64,000 bases of DNA, from contig NZ_RJJY01000002.1 in NCBI RefSeq assembly GCF_003751085.1, positions 2,356,001-2,420,000 of the forward strand. Reading direction: 5' to 3'. Under the pieces are notes generated by a model. It searched no databases, had not been told where the DNA came from, and saw only the letters and a list, made by a program, of their open reading frames with translations. Below, one piece after another: positions 35,695 through 43,814 of this stretch; within the stretch, counting starts at the first letter, position 1, and each line of letters starts with the position of its first letter. The DNA comes from Micromonospora sp. Llam0. GTDB lineage: Bacteria; Actinomycetota; Actinomycetes; Mycobacteriales; Micromonosporaceae. The position numbers were made by a program, and so were the translations under genes.

Positions 35695-36222
35695 TCATCG
35701 CAGGCCGCGCGGATCGTCGGTGGTGGGATCGAGGTCGCCGGGGGTTGCGTCGTCGCGGCCGGAGGCGGTCCAGTCGATGTGGCTGTCGTGGCCGCTGGCG
35801 TCGAGGGCGTCGTCGATGACGGACTCGGCGGTGCCGAACGCGTCGTCGGGGTCGGTGGCGGTGACGGTGATCGTCAACGGGATGGTGAGTCGGACCTGCC
35901 AGTGGCGTGGCAGGCCGGGCAGGTCCAGGAGGTTCAGGAGCCTGTTGGCGGCATCGGGGTCGATGTCGTCATCGCCGACGGCGTCGCGAACGGCGCGCCA
36001 CACCTGTCGGCGCAGCCGTGCCACCTGTTCGTTGACGGTGGGAGGCGGGGCGGCGGGCGGAGTTGGTGCGGGTTGGTGGGTGCCGAGGTAGTCGTGGACG
36101 CGGGTGGCGGTGTGGGTGAGCCAGCCCAGCGGGGCGGGCTGGCCGGGGTGGAAGGCGTCCCAGGCGTCACGCAGGACCGATTCCAGAGCCGCTGGTTGCG
36201 GATCGCTGTCGAAGGTGGGCAT
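35695..36222 (-). CDS. hypothetical acidic protein
   Basis: 175 residues, ATG 36222. It has ALESVLRDAWDAFHPGQPAP near the start, a Pro-rich linker, a basic helix VNEQVARLRRQVWRAVRDAV, and LPRHWQVRLTIPLTITVTATD followed by an Asp-rich tail. The domain order suggests a helical part, then a beta strand pair. Function unknown. Confidence 0.55.
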   Translation of the reverse strand: MPTFDSDPQPAALESVLRDAWDAFHPGQPAPLGWLTHTATRVHDYLGTHQPAPTPPAAPPPTVNEQVARLRRQVWRAVRDAVGDDDIDPDAANRLLNLLDLPGLPRHWQVRLTIPLTITVTATDPDDAFGTAESVIDDALDASGHDSHIDWTASGRDDATPGDLDPTTDDPRGLR

Positions 36223-36416
36223 GTCGATCTCCCGAGGAAGACAGGCGCCAGCCCCGCTCCCGAGCAGGAAGGGCGCGGACGGCGGTGACGGGTGGGTCAG
36301 TGGTTGGTGGCGGGCATGGGCGACGCGCACGGTCGGTGGTGGCGGCCAGGCGTGGCCAGCGGTAGCCGATGGCGGAGGCGTCGGAGAGCAGGCCGATGAG
36401 TGAGTCCGGCTGCGGA

Positions 36417-36707
36417 TCAGTGGTGGGCGTCCACGACGGCGACGAGCCATTCGGCCGGGTCGACGGAGATGCGTCGGCCCGAACCGTCCACGTCGCGGCG
36501 TCCGGCGCGCAGGCTGGCGAAGACCCGGCGGAGCCGAGGCGGGATGTCGGTGTCGGTGTGGTAGGGGTATCGGTGCCGAGCCAGCGCACGCCGGCTGGGT
36601 TCGCCCACGCGTGCGGGGTGCGGTGCGGCGGGAACCGCCAGCCGGGATCCGGAAGCCGGGCTGGCGGGACCAGATCGCCGGTGTGCCGGGCACAGACGTA
36701 CGTCAGC
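36417..36707 (-). pseudogene. small gene with one frameshift
   Basis: The upstream part reads LTYVCARHTGDLVPPARLPD and FPPHRTPHAWANPAGVRWLG; after about 36562 the protein text continues in another frame as YHTDTDIPPRLRRVFASLRAG and ISVDPAEWLVAVVDAHH to the stop at 36417. The start is unclear: no ATG or GTG sits at the right place after the stop of the previous gene, so a further error is possible. No function. Confidence 0.5.
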
Positions 36708-36978
36708 TTAAGGATCGTCCCGGTGCTGCGGGCCTTGGCTGACCGCGTCCGTGCAGCCGTGACAGGTGTTGCCGTCCGGGTCGCGCAGCGTGCCGTGGCA
36801 CCGCGGGCAAGGGTTCATGGTTGGCCGGGTCGCGGGCGCCGGTGAAGCCGCCGCCGAGGCGGTAGTCATCGATGCCGAGTGTCTCCAGTTGTGGCTCGAT
36901 GATCCGGTCCAGGTCAGCGTCGACGGTGTCGACGGTCGCGGTTGCCGGCACGAGGACGGCGAGCAGCATGTGTCCCAT
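36708..36978 (-). pseudogene. small zinc-ribbon protein gene with one frameshift
   Basis: ATG 36978 overlaps the previous stop (ATGA). The frame encodes MGHMLLAVLVPATATVDTV, LETLGIDDYRLGGGFTGARD and PANHEP, after which the Cys-rich end NPCPRCHGTLRDPDGNTCHGC lies in the next frame, down to the stop at 36708. Removing one base from the CCC run near 36812 joins them into one protein with a four-Cys zinc ribbon, as is usual for this kind of actinomycete plasmid protein. The frame as given instead runs to 36703 with an Arg-rich tail. Confidence 0.55.
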
Positions 36979-37370
36979 CAGCGGAGACCGCCCTGCGGGG
37001 TTGCCGGCTTCGAAACCGGTTCGATGAGCGCGCCGTTGTGCCGGAGGACGGCGCACGCCTCGTGGAACCGCACGAGTGCCTTTTCTCGTTCCTCCCGCAC
37101 CCGGGTGAGCGCGAGCCCGACAGCCCGCACACGCTCACCGGCGGTGACGAGTTCGGGGCCGTTTGCCCCGTCGTAGACGTTCCAGAGCACCTGCGCGGCC
37201 TCGACGAGCAGTTCCTCCTGAACGTTGGCGGCGACGAGAGCGCAACCCGCGGTGACGAAGTCACAGACGTCGGTCGTGTTCTGCGCGGTGGTGACGCCGA
37301 TTTGCTCCATGTCGAGTGCGGCACTGTCGAGGCGGGCGAGATGCCGCAGGACGACGATGATGTCTGTCAC
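36978..37370 (-). CDS. small helical hypothetical protein
   Basis: 130 residues from GTG 37370 (GGAG seven bases upstream; TTG 37382 is the alternative). Helical text throughout: VTDIIVVLRHLARLDSAALD, VQEELLVEAAQVLWNVYDG, VGLALTRVREEREKALVRFHEACAVLR. It shares the general plan of 25356-25706. Translationally coupled to the zinc-ribbon gene by ATGA. No function recognised. Confidence 0.6.
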   Translation of the reverse strand: MTDIIVVLRHLARLDSAALDMEQIGVTTAQNTTDVCDFVTAGCALVAANVQEELLVEAAQVLWNVYDGANGPELVTAGERVRAVGLALTRVREEREKALVRFHEACAVLRHNGALIEPVSKPATPQGGLR

Positions 37371-37475
37371 GGATTTCTCCAAAATGGGGTGTGGGATGGT
37401 GGAATCCGCCTACGCCGGCGCGCAAGGGGAGTTGACGCGGCGGCCGAGCGCGCGGTGGGCGCGTGGGCCGGGGAA

Positions 37476-37523
37476 GGTCGGGCCCGGTGCAGGTGGCTGT
37501 TGCCTTGCGAGCCGGGCCCGGCC
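37476..37523 (-). terminator. hairpin after the GGDEF gene
   Basis: GGTCGGGCCCGG and CCGGGCCCGGCC pair over 12 bp (one G-T pair) about 10 bases after the stop of the gene at 37533-38270. The loop is 24 bases. Confidence 0.6.
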
Positions 37524-37532
37524 ATGGCGGTG

Positions 37533-38270
37533 TCAGCCCTCGTAGGGCGGCGGCCAGTCGCGGGGGCGACCGTCGCTGGGGACGTCGCCCATGTGCTCGG
37601 CGTAGCCGTGCACGACGCCGCCGTTGGCCTTGGCCCAGTACATGGCGATGTCGGCCAGGTGCAGTAGGGATTCGGGATCGTGACCGGTTTGGTCGGTGGT
37701 CGTGTAGCCGACGCTGGCGACGATGTCGATCTGCCTGCCGTCGAGGGCGAACGGAAGCTGGCTGATGTGCCGCCATGCGCGGTGCGCCACCGAGATCGTT
37801 TTGTCGAGATCGCCCTGCACGATGAGGGTGAACTCGTCGCCGGAGAGTCGGGCCGCGACGATGTCGGACTGCCCCAGGCGGCGGAGACGTTCGGCGACCT
37901 GGGACAGCAGGATGTTGCCGGCTCGGTGCCCGAGTCGGTCGTTGATCAGCTTGAACCCGACGAGGTCGAGGACGATGACGCCGACCTCGCTGTGGGTCTT
38001 GAGTGCGTGCGTCAGCCGCTCGATCGCGGCGCGGCGGTTGGGCAGGCGGGTGGTGTCGTCCTCGGTCGCCTGTCGGTGGTACCTGTCGCGTTCGGCTCGC
38101 AGGGTCTCGACCAGTTCGTGCGCGTTCAGGACGACGCGGTCCAGCTTTCGCAGCCGGAGCCGGGCGCGGGTCAGCAGGGTCCACAGGCGCAGTGCCCACA
38201 GGCCGGCGATGGTCAGCCCGGCGAGGAGCCCGCCAGCGGCGGTGAGGAGGGAGTTCGCTGTCTGAGACAC
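37533..38270 (-). CDS. membrane-anchored GGDEF-domain protein (SGDEF variant)
   Basis: 245 residues from GTG 38270 with AGGAGCGAC upstream. One N-terminal helix (LLTAAGGLLAGLTIAGLWAL), a short coiled coil, then a GGDEF domain: DDTTRLPNRRAAIERL (about 65-80), VIVLDLVGFKLINDRLGHRAG and the active loop RLSGDEFTL (about 139). The loop reads SGDEF; the first Gly is replaced by Ser, which may reduce but need not abolish cyclic-di-GMP synthesis. No EAL domain. Such enzymes often control pili, and this element carries a Tad pilus. Confidence 0.8.
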   Translation of the reverse strand: MSQTANSLLTAAGGLLAGLTIAGLWALRLWTLLTRARLRLRKLDRVVLNAHELVETLRAERDRYHRQATEDDTTRLPNRRAAIERLTHALKTHSEVGVIVLDLVGFKLINDRLGHRAGNILLSQVAERLRRLGQSDIVAARLSGDEFTLIVQGDLDKTISVAHRAWRHISQLPFALDGRQIDIVASVGYTTTDQTGHDPESLLHLADIAMYWAKANGGVVHGYAEHMGDVPSDGRPRDWPPPYEG

Positions 38271-38925
38271 TGGTTGTCGCTCCTGTGCGATTCGCGGTCG
38301 CACGATTCCAAGTGGACGCACCAGGGAGGATCAGGAGGTTCGTCTGATGGTGTAGTTCCGGGCTTGTGTCCGATGGCCCGTCTCCGCTCCGACGTGCGTC
38401 GCTGGCAACGGCGGGGTGCGAAGCTCGGGGTAGAAGCCCAAGGGCTCCCGTGCCGTCCGGGGGCAACAGGCGAGGAGAAGGCCGGACGGGTGAACGCAAG
38501 TGAACCTTCGACGATGCCCCGTGACTACAAGCCCCGGTGTGACGGATCGTGTGACCTGGGGATAAGGGCTGGCCGTTGAGAATGCGGCAGGCGGCGGTTG
38601 GTGAAGGAGCGCCAGCCGTTGGGACACCGCCGCCCTCGGGGTAAAGGAGGCACCCTCCCCGGCCGTGTCTTGGTCGTGTGGAACGAGGTAATCCCGTTGA
38701 GGTCCGGGCCGGTGCCAGGCCCGGTAAGCCGACCGTGAGGAAGGCTGAATTCCTCAGCGGGCTGAGGATGGCCCAAGAAGCAAATGCCGGCAGCCGAAAG
38801 GCAGCAGGAAACCGGGAAACAGTGACTGGCTCCTCCGCCGGCCTTCCTGGATAACTGGCCGGATACGGGCGATGCCCGGACCCGAAAGGGTGCCGACGTG
38901 GGCCAGGTGAGCCTGTGAAGGACCG

Positions 38926-40728
38926 ATGACGACGACAACCGCACCGACGGGCAAGTTGGACACCGTTGTGCCTGCGGGCACGGTGGTGAACGGACCTGAG
39001 GGCGAGCGCTTCGACTGGGAGACCGTTGACTGGTCCTCGGTCGAGGCGTCCGTACGGCGTCTGCGACAACGGATCTTCACGGCGTCGCGGGCAGGGGACC
39101 TCAAGAAGGTCCGCAACTTGCAGAAGTTGATGCTGCGGTCGTGGGCGAACACGCTGTTGAGCGTGCGGCGCACGACGCAGGTCAACGCTGGCCGCAAGAC
39201 CGCCGGGATCGACGGGCGCGTCGCGTTGCACCCGGAAGACCGCGCCGATCTGGCGCGGTGGGTGCACCATGAGGCGGCCTTGTGGACAGCCCGGCCGGTC
39301 AAGCGGGTGTTCATCCCGAAGGCCGATGGCCGGCAGCGCCCACTCGGCATCCCGGTCATCGTTGACCGGGTGCTCCAAGCGCAGGTCGTCAATGCGCTGG
39401 AACCCGAGTGGGAAGCCAAGTTCGAGCCGAAGTCGTACGGCTTTCGGCCCGGACGCGGTTGCCACGACGCGATCGGCGCCATATACCAGTCCGTGCGAGG
39501 GCCCCGAGCCAAGCGGCTGTGGGCGCTGGACGCGGACCTCAAGGCGGCGTTCGATCGCATCGACCACCAGCACCTGCTGACGTCTCTCGGCGATTTCCCA
39601 GCGAGGAAAGCAATTGCCGGGTGGCTGAAAGCCGGAGTGGTGGATAAGGGGCGATGGTCCCCGACCGGGGAAGGCACTCCCCAAGGCGGGGTTGTCAGCC
39701 CATTGCTGCTGAATATCGCGCTGCACGGGTTAGAGCAAGCCGCAGGTGTCCGATATCGTCAAGTCCGCTCGAACGCGGAAGTGTTGATGGGGCACCCGCT
39801 GGTGGTCAGATATGCCGATGACTTCGTCGTCTTATGCCATACACGTGGTGAGGCGGAAGAAGTCAAGGCGCGGCTGGCCGCATGGCTGACGCCGAGAGGG
39901 TTGGCTTTCAACGAGGACAAAACGGCGATTGTCCGCCTCGAAGACGGTTTCGACTTTCTCGGATTCAACGTCCGCCGCTATCGCGGCAAGCTGCTGATCA
40001 AACCCAGCGACGCGGCCGTGAGACGCATCCGGGGCAGGCTGCGCACCGAGATGAGGGCTCTGCGAGGAGCCAACGTCGCGGTGATCGTCTGCGCGATCAA
40101 CCCGATCGTGCGCGGCTGGGCGGCCTACTACCGGACGGCGGTGTCCAGTGAGGTTTTCCGCCGGCTGGACCACTACCTGTGGCAGTTGACCTACAGGTGG
40201 GCGCTACGCCGCCACCCGAACAAGCCGAAGCGCTGGATCGTTGCCCGCTACTTCGGCAGGTTCAACCCGTCCCGCGGAACGCGGTGGGTGTTCGGCGACC
40301 GCGACAGCGGCGTCTACCTGCTCAAGTTCCGCTGGACGAAGATTGTCCGGCACCAGATGGTCATTGGATCGGCGTCCATCGACGACCCGGCCCTGACCGA
40401 CTACTGGAACGCCCGGCGTCGCCGCAGTCGATCGTCGCTCCCGGTCAACCGCCTCACCCTGAACCTGCTACAGGCACAGGACGGGCGGTGCGGCTACTGC
40501 GATGACCTGCTGTTACACGCCGACCGGCAGCCACAGAGCCCACAACAGTGGGAACAATGGCTACGCGGATTCCGCAAGGCGATCAGCCGCAAGGCCATCG
40601 TCGCAGGAGACGGCGGTCCGGACGATCAACCGCGTCTCGTCCACGCTTACTGCCGGCGGCGGCGAACGCCCGCCGCCGACGTGAGCCCAGCACCGCGAGA
40701 GACCCGCGAGCCCGTTGGGCTTGCTTGA
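38926..40728 (+). CDS. ltrA: group II intron reverse transcriptase/maturase
   Basis: 600 residues, ATG 38926. RT blocks are complete: KRVFIPKADGRQRPLGIPV (block 2, about 125-143), GFRPGRGCHDAI, a catalytic WALDADLKAAFDRID, GTPQGGVVSPLLLNIALHG and RYADDFVVL with YADD at about 296-299. The maturase (X) domain follows (INPIVRGWAAYYR). The C-terminus has GRCGYCDDLLLHAD and HAYCRRRR, possibly a Cys-based HNH-like or zinc segment. The protein helps splice the intron RNA and copy it into DNA targets. No frameshift is seen, so the element may be active. Confidence 0.95.
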   Translation: MTTTTAPTGKLDTVVPAGTVVNGPEGERFDWETVDWSSVEASVRRLRQRIFTASRAGDLKKVRNLQKLMLRSWANTLLSVRRTTQVNAGRKTAGIDGRVALHPEDRADLARWVHHEAALWTARPVKRVFIPKADGRQRPLGIPVIVDRVLQAQVVNALEPEWEAKFEPKSYGFRPGRGCHDAIGAIYQSVRGPRAKRLWALDADLKAAFDRIDHQHLLTSLGDFPARKAIAGWLKAGVVDKGRWSPTGEGTPQGGVVSPLLLNIALHGLEQAAGVRYRQVRSNAEVLMGHPLVVRYADDFVVLCHTRGEAEEVKARLAAWLTPRGLAFNEDKTAIVRLEDGFDFLGFNVRRYRGKLLIKPSDAAVRRIRGRLRTEMRALRGANVAVIVCAINPIVRGWAAYYRTAVSSEVFRRLDHYLWQLTYRWALRRHPNKPKRWIVARYFGRFNPSRGTRWVFGDRDSGVYLLKFRWTKIVRHQMVIGSASIDDPALTDYWNARRRRSRSSLPVNRLTLNLLQAQDGRCGYCDDLLLHADRQPQSPQQWEQWLRGFRKAISRKAIVAGDGGPDDQPRLVHAYCRRRRTPAADVSPAPRETREPVGLA

Positions 40729-40761
40729 GCCGTGTGCGGTGAAAGTCGCACGCACGGTTCT
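40727..40761 (+). ncRNA. group II intron domain V
   Basis: The catalytic hairpin is near-perfect: GAGCCGTGTGCGGTGAAAG leading to GTCGCACGCACGGTTC, with the catalytic triad AGC, a GAAA tetraloop and the two-base bulge. It starts inside the maturase stop codon region. A domain VI-like hairpin follows at about 40766-40795. Confidence 0.9.
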
Positions 40762-40818
40762 GAGGGGGCCCTGCCACGGCAACGTGGCGGGGCTACCCGA
40801 CTGTGTGTGAAGGAGCAC

Positions 40819-40860
40819 CGGGGACGGGCGTGAGCGCGCCAACGTCAAACGCCCGCCCCG
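40819..40860 (-). terminator. terminator of 40884-41840
   Basis: CGGGG-A-CGGGCGT pairs with ACGCCCG-CCCCG (12 bp, one bulged A) just after the stop codon of the minus-strand gene. The group II intron ends about 20 bases beyond it. Confidence 0.65.
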
Positions 40861-40883
40861 GGCTGCGTGGGGTGAGGGCGCCG

Positions 40884-41840
40884 CTAATCGGCCTGGTAGG
40901 TCGCGACCTTGGTGTCGAGTCGCGTGACGTTGCCGGCGATGACGAGCTTGTCGAGGGCGTTGGCCACTGCCCCCGCGCTGGCCGGGTTGACCTGGGTGCC
41001 GTCGTGGGCCTGGTTGATCAGCTTGCAGATCTCCCCGACCTTGTAGGCGGTGTCCGGGTTGCGTTGCAGCAGCGCCAGCACCTCGTCGCGGAGTTCCCCC
41101 TTGCGGCGTCGGGGCTGGGCCGGCTTCCGACGGCCGTCGCGCTCCTGTGTGCTGGCTCCAGATCCCTGGTGTTCGATGTCCTCCGTCGATTCGGTCTCCG
41201 ATTCGCCGATACGGTCGTCGGCGCGCGGTTCACGGGTCGGCTGGTCCTGAGTAGCCCCGCTGCGTGACGCCCCTGGTTCGGTTTTCGGCGCTGGTGCGGT
41301 CTCCAGCTCGGGCGTCGGATCCGGGTCGGGCTCGGCCTGCGGTGCGGCGACCTGCTCGGCCGTCCCGACTGGGCCTGCCGCTTCCGCTGGCGTTGGGCTG
41401 GGCTGGTCGGTCTCCGCTGCGGAGTCGCGGGTCTGTTGGTCGGCTGGCGGTTCACCAGGTACCTGGTCCTCGGCGGGTACTCCCGCGCCGAGTTCCGGTT
41501 CCACCTCCGGGCGGAGGTTGGCTCGCTGCTGTGACTCGCCCCCGGCCTGGTCGTCGTCATCCGTTGAGGCAGCGGATGGCGTCTGCGTGCTGGTGCTGCA
41601 GGCTGCGACCGCCGCGGCTGCCGCTTTGCCGGTGTCGGTCAACTGCCACAGCGTCGTGCGCTGCTCGGTGCGAATCCGCTCGGCGTGGCCCGCGTTTTCC
41701 AGCTCTCGCAGTTTGGGGGTGGTCGTGGGGTAGGCGATGCCGGTGGACTTGCCGATGTTTGCGGCGGTGGCCGGGCCGAGTTCGGCGAGCGCGGTCAGCA
41801 CCCGCTCCAGGGTGGATGTTTTCTTGGTGCTGTCGGTCAT
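40884..41840 (-). CDS. protein with N- and C-terminal winged-helix domains
   Basis: 318 residues from ATG 41840. The N-terminus (about 5-75) is a MarR-like winged helix: LERVLTALAELGPATAANIG, ELENAGHAERI, TLWQLTDTGKAAA. A long acidic, Pro/Glu/Gln-rich linker (about 80-240) leads to a second winged helix: LRDEVLALLQRNPDTAYKVG, AVANALDKLVIAGNVTRLD. Two DNA-binding domains on a flexible chain suggest a regulator that bridges DNA sites. Its targets are unknown. It sits beside an Lsr2-like gene, so both may shape element chromatin. Confidence 0.75.
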   Translation of the reverse strand: MTDSTKKTSTLERVLTALAELGPATAANIGKSTGIAYPTTTPKLRELENAGHAERIRTEQRTTLWQLTDTGKAAAAAVAACSTSTQTPSAASTDDDDQAGGESQQRANLRPEVEPELGAGVPAEDQVPGEPPADQQTRDSAAETDQPSPTPAEAAGPVGTAEQVAAPQAEPDPDPTPELETAPAPKTEPGASRSGATQDQPTREPRADDRIGESETESTEDIEHQGSGASTQERDGRRKPAQPRRRKGELRDEVLALLQRNPDTAYKVGEICKLINQAHDGTQVNPASAGAVANALDKLVIAGNVTRLDTKVATYQAD

Positions 41841-41958
41841 GCGACGGGTTCCGTTTCTTCCTGCTACCAATGGGGTGAGGACGAGGCGTGCACTCATGCA
41901 CGCTTCGAATCGGGGCGCGATCAAGTCGTGTGGGTGGACTCGCGCGTACCGGGCCGCG

Positions 41959-41991
41959 ACAGCCAGGGCGGTCGTTATGCGCCCTGGCTGT
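41959..41991 (-). terminator. perfect terminator of the lsr2-like gene
   Basis: ACAGCCAGGGCG and CGCCCTGGCTGT, 12-bp perfect stem with loop GTCGTTATG, 27 bases after the stop of 42018-42368. Confidence 0.75.
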
Positions 41992-42017
41992 TGGGGCTGC
42001 GTACGCGCTGCGCAGGG

Positions 42018-42368
42018 CTAGTGGGCGCTGTTGTAGGCGTCACGGACGGCCGGAGGGATCGCCCCTCGGGTCCTGGGCTCGGGCAGGTTGTGCTTCTGCC
42101 GGTGCGTGGCCCACCACTGCCGGATGCGGGCGTTGAGGGCGCGGCGATCGGTGTTGGTGTCGTGCCGGGTCTGCTTTCTCACCGTCGACTTCGGCAGGCG
42201 GCGGGCGGCGGTGATGAAGGGCTGGAAGGCTGCGGCCATCCGGTCGAAGTTGGGGCGGGACAGGTCGATCTCGTACAGCACGCCGTTGAAAGCGAACCGG
42301 TAGGTCCCAATGTCGTCGGTGGATCCGTCGAAGTCGTCGTAGACGACGCTGGTGGTTCTGGTGGCCAT
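42018..42368 (-). CDS. lsr2: Lsr2-like nucleoid-associated protein, altered AT-hook
   Basis: 116 residues, ATG 42368. The N-terminal dimer domain matches Lsr2 (VVYDDFDGSTDDIGTYRFAF, GVLYEIDLSRPNFDRM). The C-terminal DNA-binding domain follows: ALNARIRQWWATHRQKHNLP and TRGAIPPAVRDAYNSAH. In classical Lsr2 the minor-groove hook is Arg-Gly-Arg; here it reads Arg-Gly-Ala. Lsr2 silences AT-rich foreign DNA; plasmid-borne copies can hide an element from the host. The altered hook may change affinity. Confidence 0.85.
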   Translation of the reverse strand: MATRTTSVVYDDFDGSTDDIGTYRFAFNGVLYEIDLSRPNFDRMAAAFQPFITAARRLPKSTVRKQTRHDTNTDRRALNARIRQWWATHRQKHNLPEPRTRGAIPPAVRDAYNSAH

Positions 42369-42400
42369 CGGGCCGTGTCCTTTCGATCTGGGATGCAAAA

Positions 42401-42462
42401 GAGCGCCCGGCCGGTACGGCGGCGGGGGTGGTGGGACGTGGGGGTTTCCGGCCAAGGCGCTC
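42401..42462 (-). terminator. hairpin in the lsr2 leader
   Basis: GAGCGCC with GGCGCTC and GGCCGG with CCGGCC form a two-step stem around a 33-base loop, about 35-95 bases before ATG 42368. Its outer end is about 40 bases past the stop of the monooxygenase gene. Confidence 0.5.
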
Positions 42463-42499
42463 GCCGTTCGGTGGGGCTCTGGCCACAGGAGACGGCGGG

Positions 42500-43657
42500 C
42501 TATCGGGCGCCGAGGCCGAGCTTGTCGCCGATGACGGGCCCTTGCCGTACGGCGGCGACCGCGGTGGGCAGGTGCCGGCGCTGCCACCCGTTCAGGGCGG
42601 TGGGCAGGTCGGCGCCCCACCGGTAGTGCTGGGTGAGCGCGACGGCCAGGCCGGCGGCCTGTTCGATGCCGTTGTTGGCGCCCCGGGCCGTGTGTGGGCG
42701 GACCGGGGCGAGGGCGTCGCCGAGCAGGACAGCGTGCCCGTCGCCGACGGGCCACACCATGCGAGTGGGCGGGTCGATGTCCAGCACCGGCACGGCCATG
42801 CGGGTGGTGGTGGCCCGCACGACCGCCGCGTGGTCGGACGGAAGCAGGTAGTCGGCGTGCTCGTCGACGTGGGTACGAGCGGCCGGGGTGATGTGCCGCG
42901 GCAGGGCGAAGACCCGGCGGGTGGGTGTCGCGCCGAAACGCTGCTCGTACTCGGCGGCGGTGCAGCCGAGGTAGAACGTCCAGTCGCAGCCGCCGGGCAC
43001 CGGCGCGATGGTGAACTGGGCGCCGGGGCAGGGCTCCAGCCGGACGAAGTCCCGCAGGTCGGGCTGTGGGGTGCTGGTGGCGATCCCGCGGTGGGCGACG
43101 TAGCCGGCGTAGCGCAGTTTGCGGTCCGGGTCGAGGAGGCGGCGGCCGATCGAGGATCGGCCGTCGGCGAACACGACCAGGTCGGCCGTCTCGGTGTTCC
43201 CGTCGGTGAACCGCAGGACGGGCCGGCCGGCATCCTCGGTCAGGCCGGTGACCCGCGTTCCTTTGCGCAGGACGCCCGCCGGGACCCGGGCGGCCAACGC
43301 GCGGTGCAGCAGGGTCCAGGTGGTGTTCCGGCCGGGGTAGGTGCGCAGGACGGTCTGTTCCGGCTGGCGGTCGCGGATCGCGACCTGCCGGATCGTCTCG
43401 GAGTCGTAGGCGATGAACTCGCGCTGGGGGATGTCGAGGCGGTCGAGCACGTCGAGGGCGGTGTGTTCCAGGCCGATGAGCCCGCCGCCCAGCGGGGCGG
43501 ACGCCGGTGTGGCCTCGTAGACCATGACGTCGAAGCCGGCCCGCAGCAACAGCAGGGCGGTGACGGGGCCGGTCAGGCTGCCGCCGATCACGGCGATGGT
43601 CAGCCGGCGGAGTCCGGCGCCCGTAGTGCGGGCGGCCAGGGCGGGGTTCGAGTCCAT
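42500..43657 (-). CDS. FAD-dependent monooxygenase
   Basis: 385 residues, ATG 43657. Rossmann FAD site LTIAVIGGSLTGPVTALLLL (about 18-37) followed by an acidic strand end VMVYEA; the DG motif VVFADGRSSIGRR (about 165); and the second FAD site VLLGDALAPVRPHTARGANN (about 300-320). The GGSLTG form and the gene length fit PHBH-fold aromatic hydroxylases such as 2,6-dihydroxypyridine monooxygenase. The substrate is unknown. It is odd among conjugation accessory genes and may be metabolic cargo. Confidence 0.85.
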   Translation of the reverse strand: MDSNPALAARTTGAGLRRLTIAVIGGSLTGPVTALLLLRAGFDVMVYEATPASAPLGGGLIGLEHTALDVLDRLDIPQREFIAYDSETIRQVAIRDRQPEQTVLRTYPGRNTTWTLLHRALAARVPAGVLRKGTRVTGLTEDAGRPVLRFTDGNTETADLVVFADGRSSIGRRLLDPDRKLRYAGYVAHRGIATSTPQPDLRDFVRLEPCPGAQFTIAPVPGGCDWTFYLGCTAAEYEQRFGATPTRRVFALPRHITPAARTHVDEHADYLLPSDHAAVVRATTTRMAVPVLDIDPPTRMVWPVGDGHAVLLGDALAPVRPHTARGANNGIEQAAGLAVALTQHYRWGADLPTALNGWQRRHLPTAVAAVRQGPVIGDKLGLGAR

Positions 43658-43684
43658 GGGGGTTCCCTTCTGAGGAGGTGGGAA

Positions 43685-43714
43685 CCCGGGCACGGCCGTA
43701 CGGCCGTGCCCGGG
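43685..43714 (-). terminator. perfect palindromic hairpin in a leader
   Basis: CCCGGGCACGGCCG and CGGCCGTGCCCGGG around a central TA: a 30-base perfect palindrome 28 bases before ATG 43657. It could also be a dimeric protein site. Confidence 0.6.
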
Positions 43715-43814
43715 GCTGCGCGGTGTGCGCGGGTCGGCCGGGCAACGGCCAGGTCGTGCGAGTGCGGTGGTGCGAGAGTCCGGCGGGCCGGTTTCCGTCG
43801 GCGGCCGGAGGTGG

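Larger units (their letters stand above)
38394..40801 (+). mobile_element. group II intron with encoded maturase
   Basis: A roughly 2.4-kb retroelement on the plus strand among minus-strand genes. Domain V is canonical (40727-40761), a domain VI hairpin follows, and the RNA 5' of the ORF is about 530 bases, the usual length for bacterial introns. The 5' end is set at a GTGCG at 38394, which fits the GUGYG consensus; other GTG-containing sites nearby are possible. The 3' end near CTACCCGAC (about 40800) is likewise approximate. It sits between the leader of 37533-38270 and the terminator of 40884-41840, interrupting no visible gene. Confidence 0.75.

Noticed and set aside
37261..39726. An 821-codon minus-strand frame spanning the GGDEF gene and the intron
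   Set aside because: It crosses the intron RNA and a different-frame GGDEF gene; the text is Arg/Pro/His-rich shadow sequence.
38394..40860. Class C group II intron inserted behind a terminator
   Set aside because: The terminator lies at the 3' side of the intron and belongs to the opposite strand, which is not the class C arrangement.
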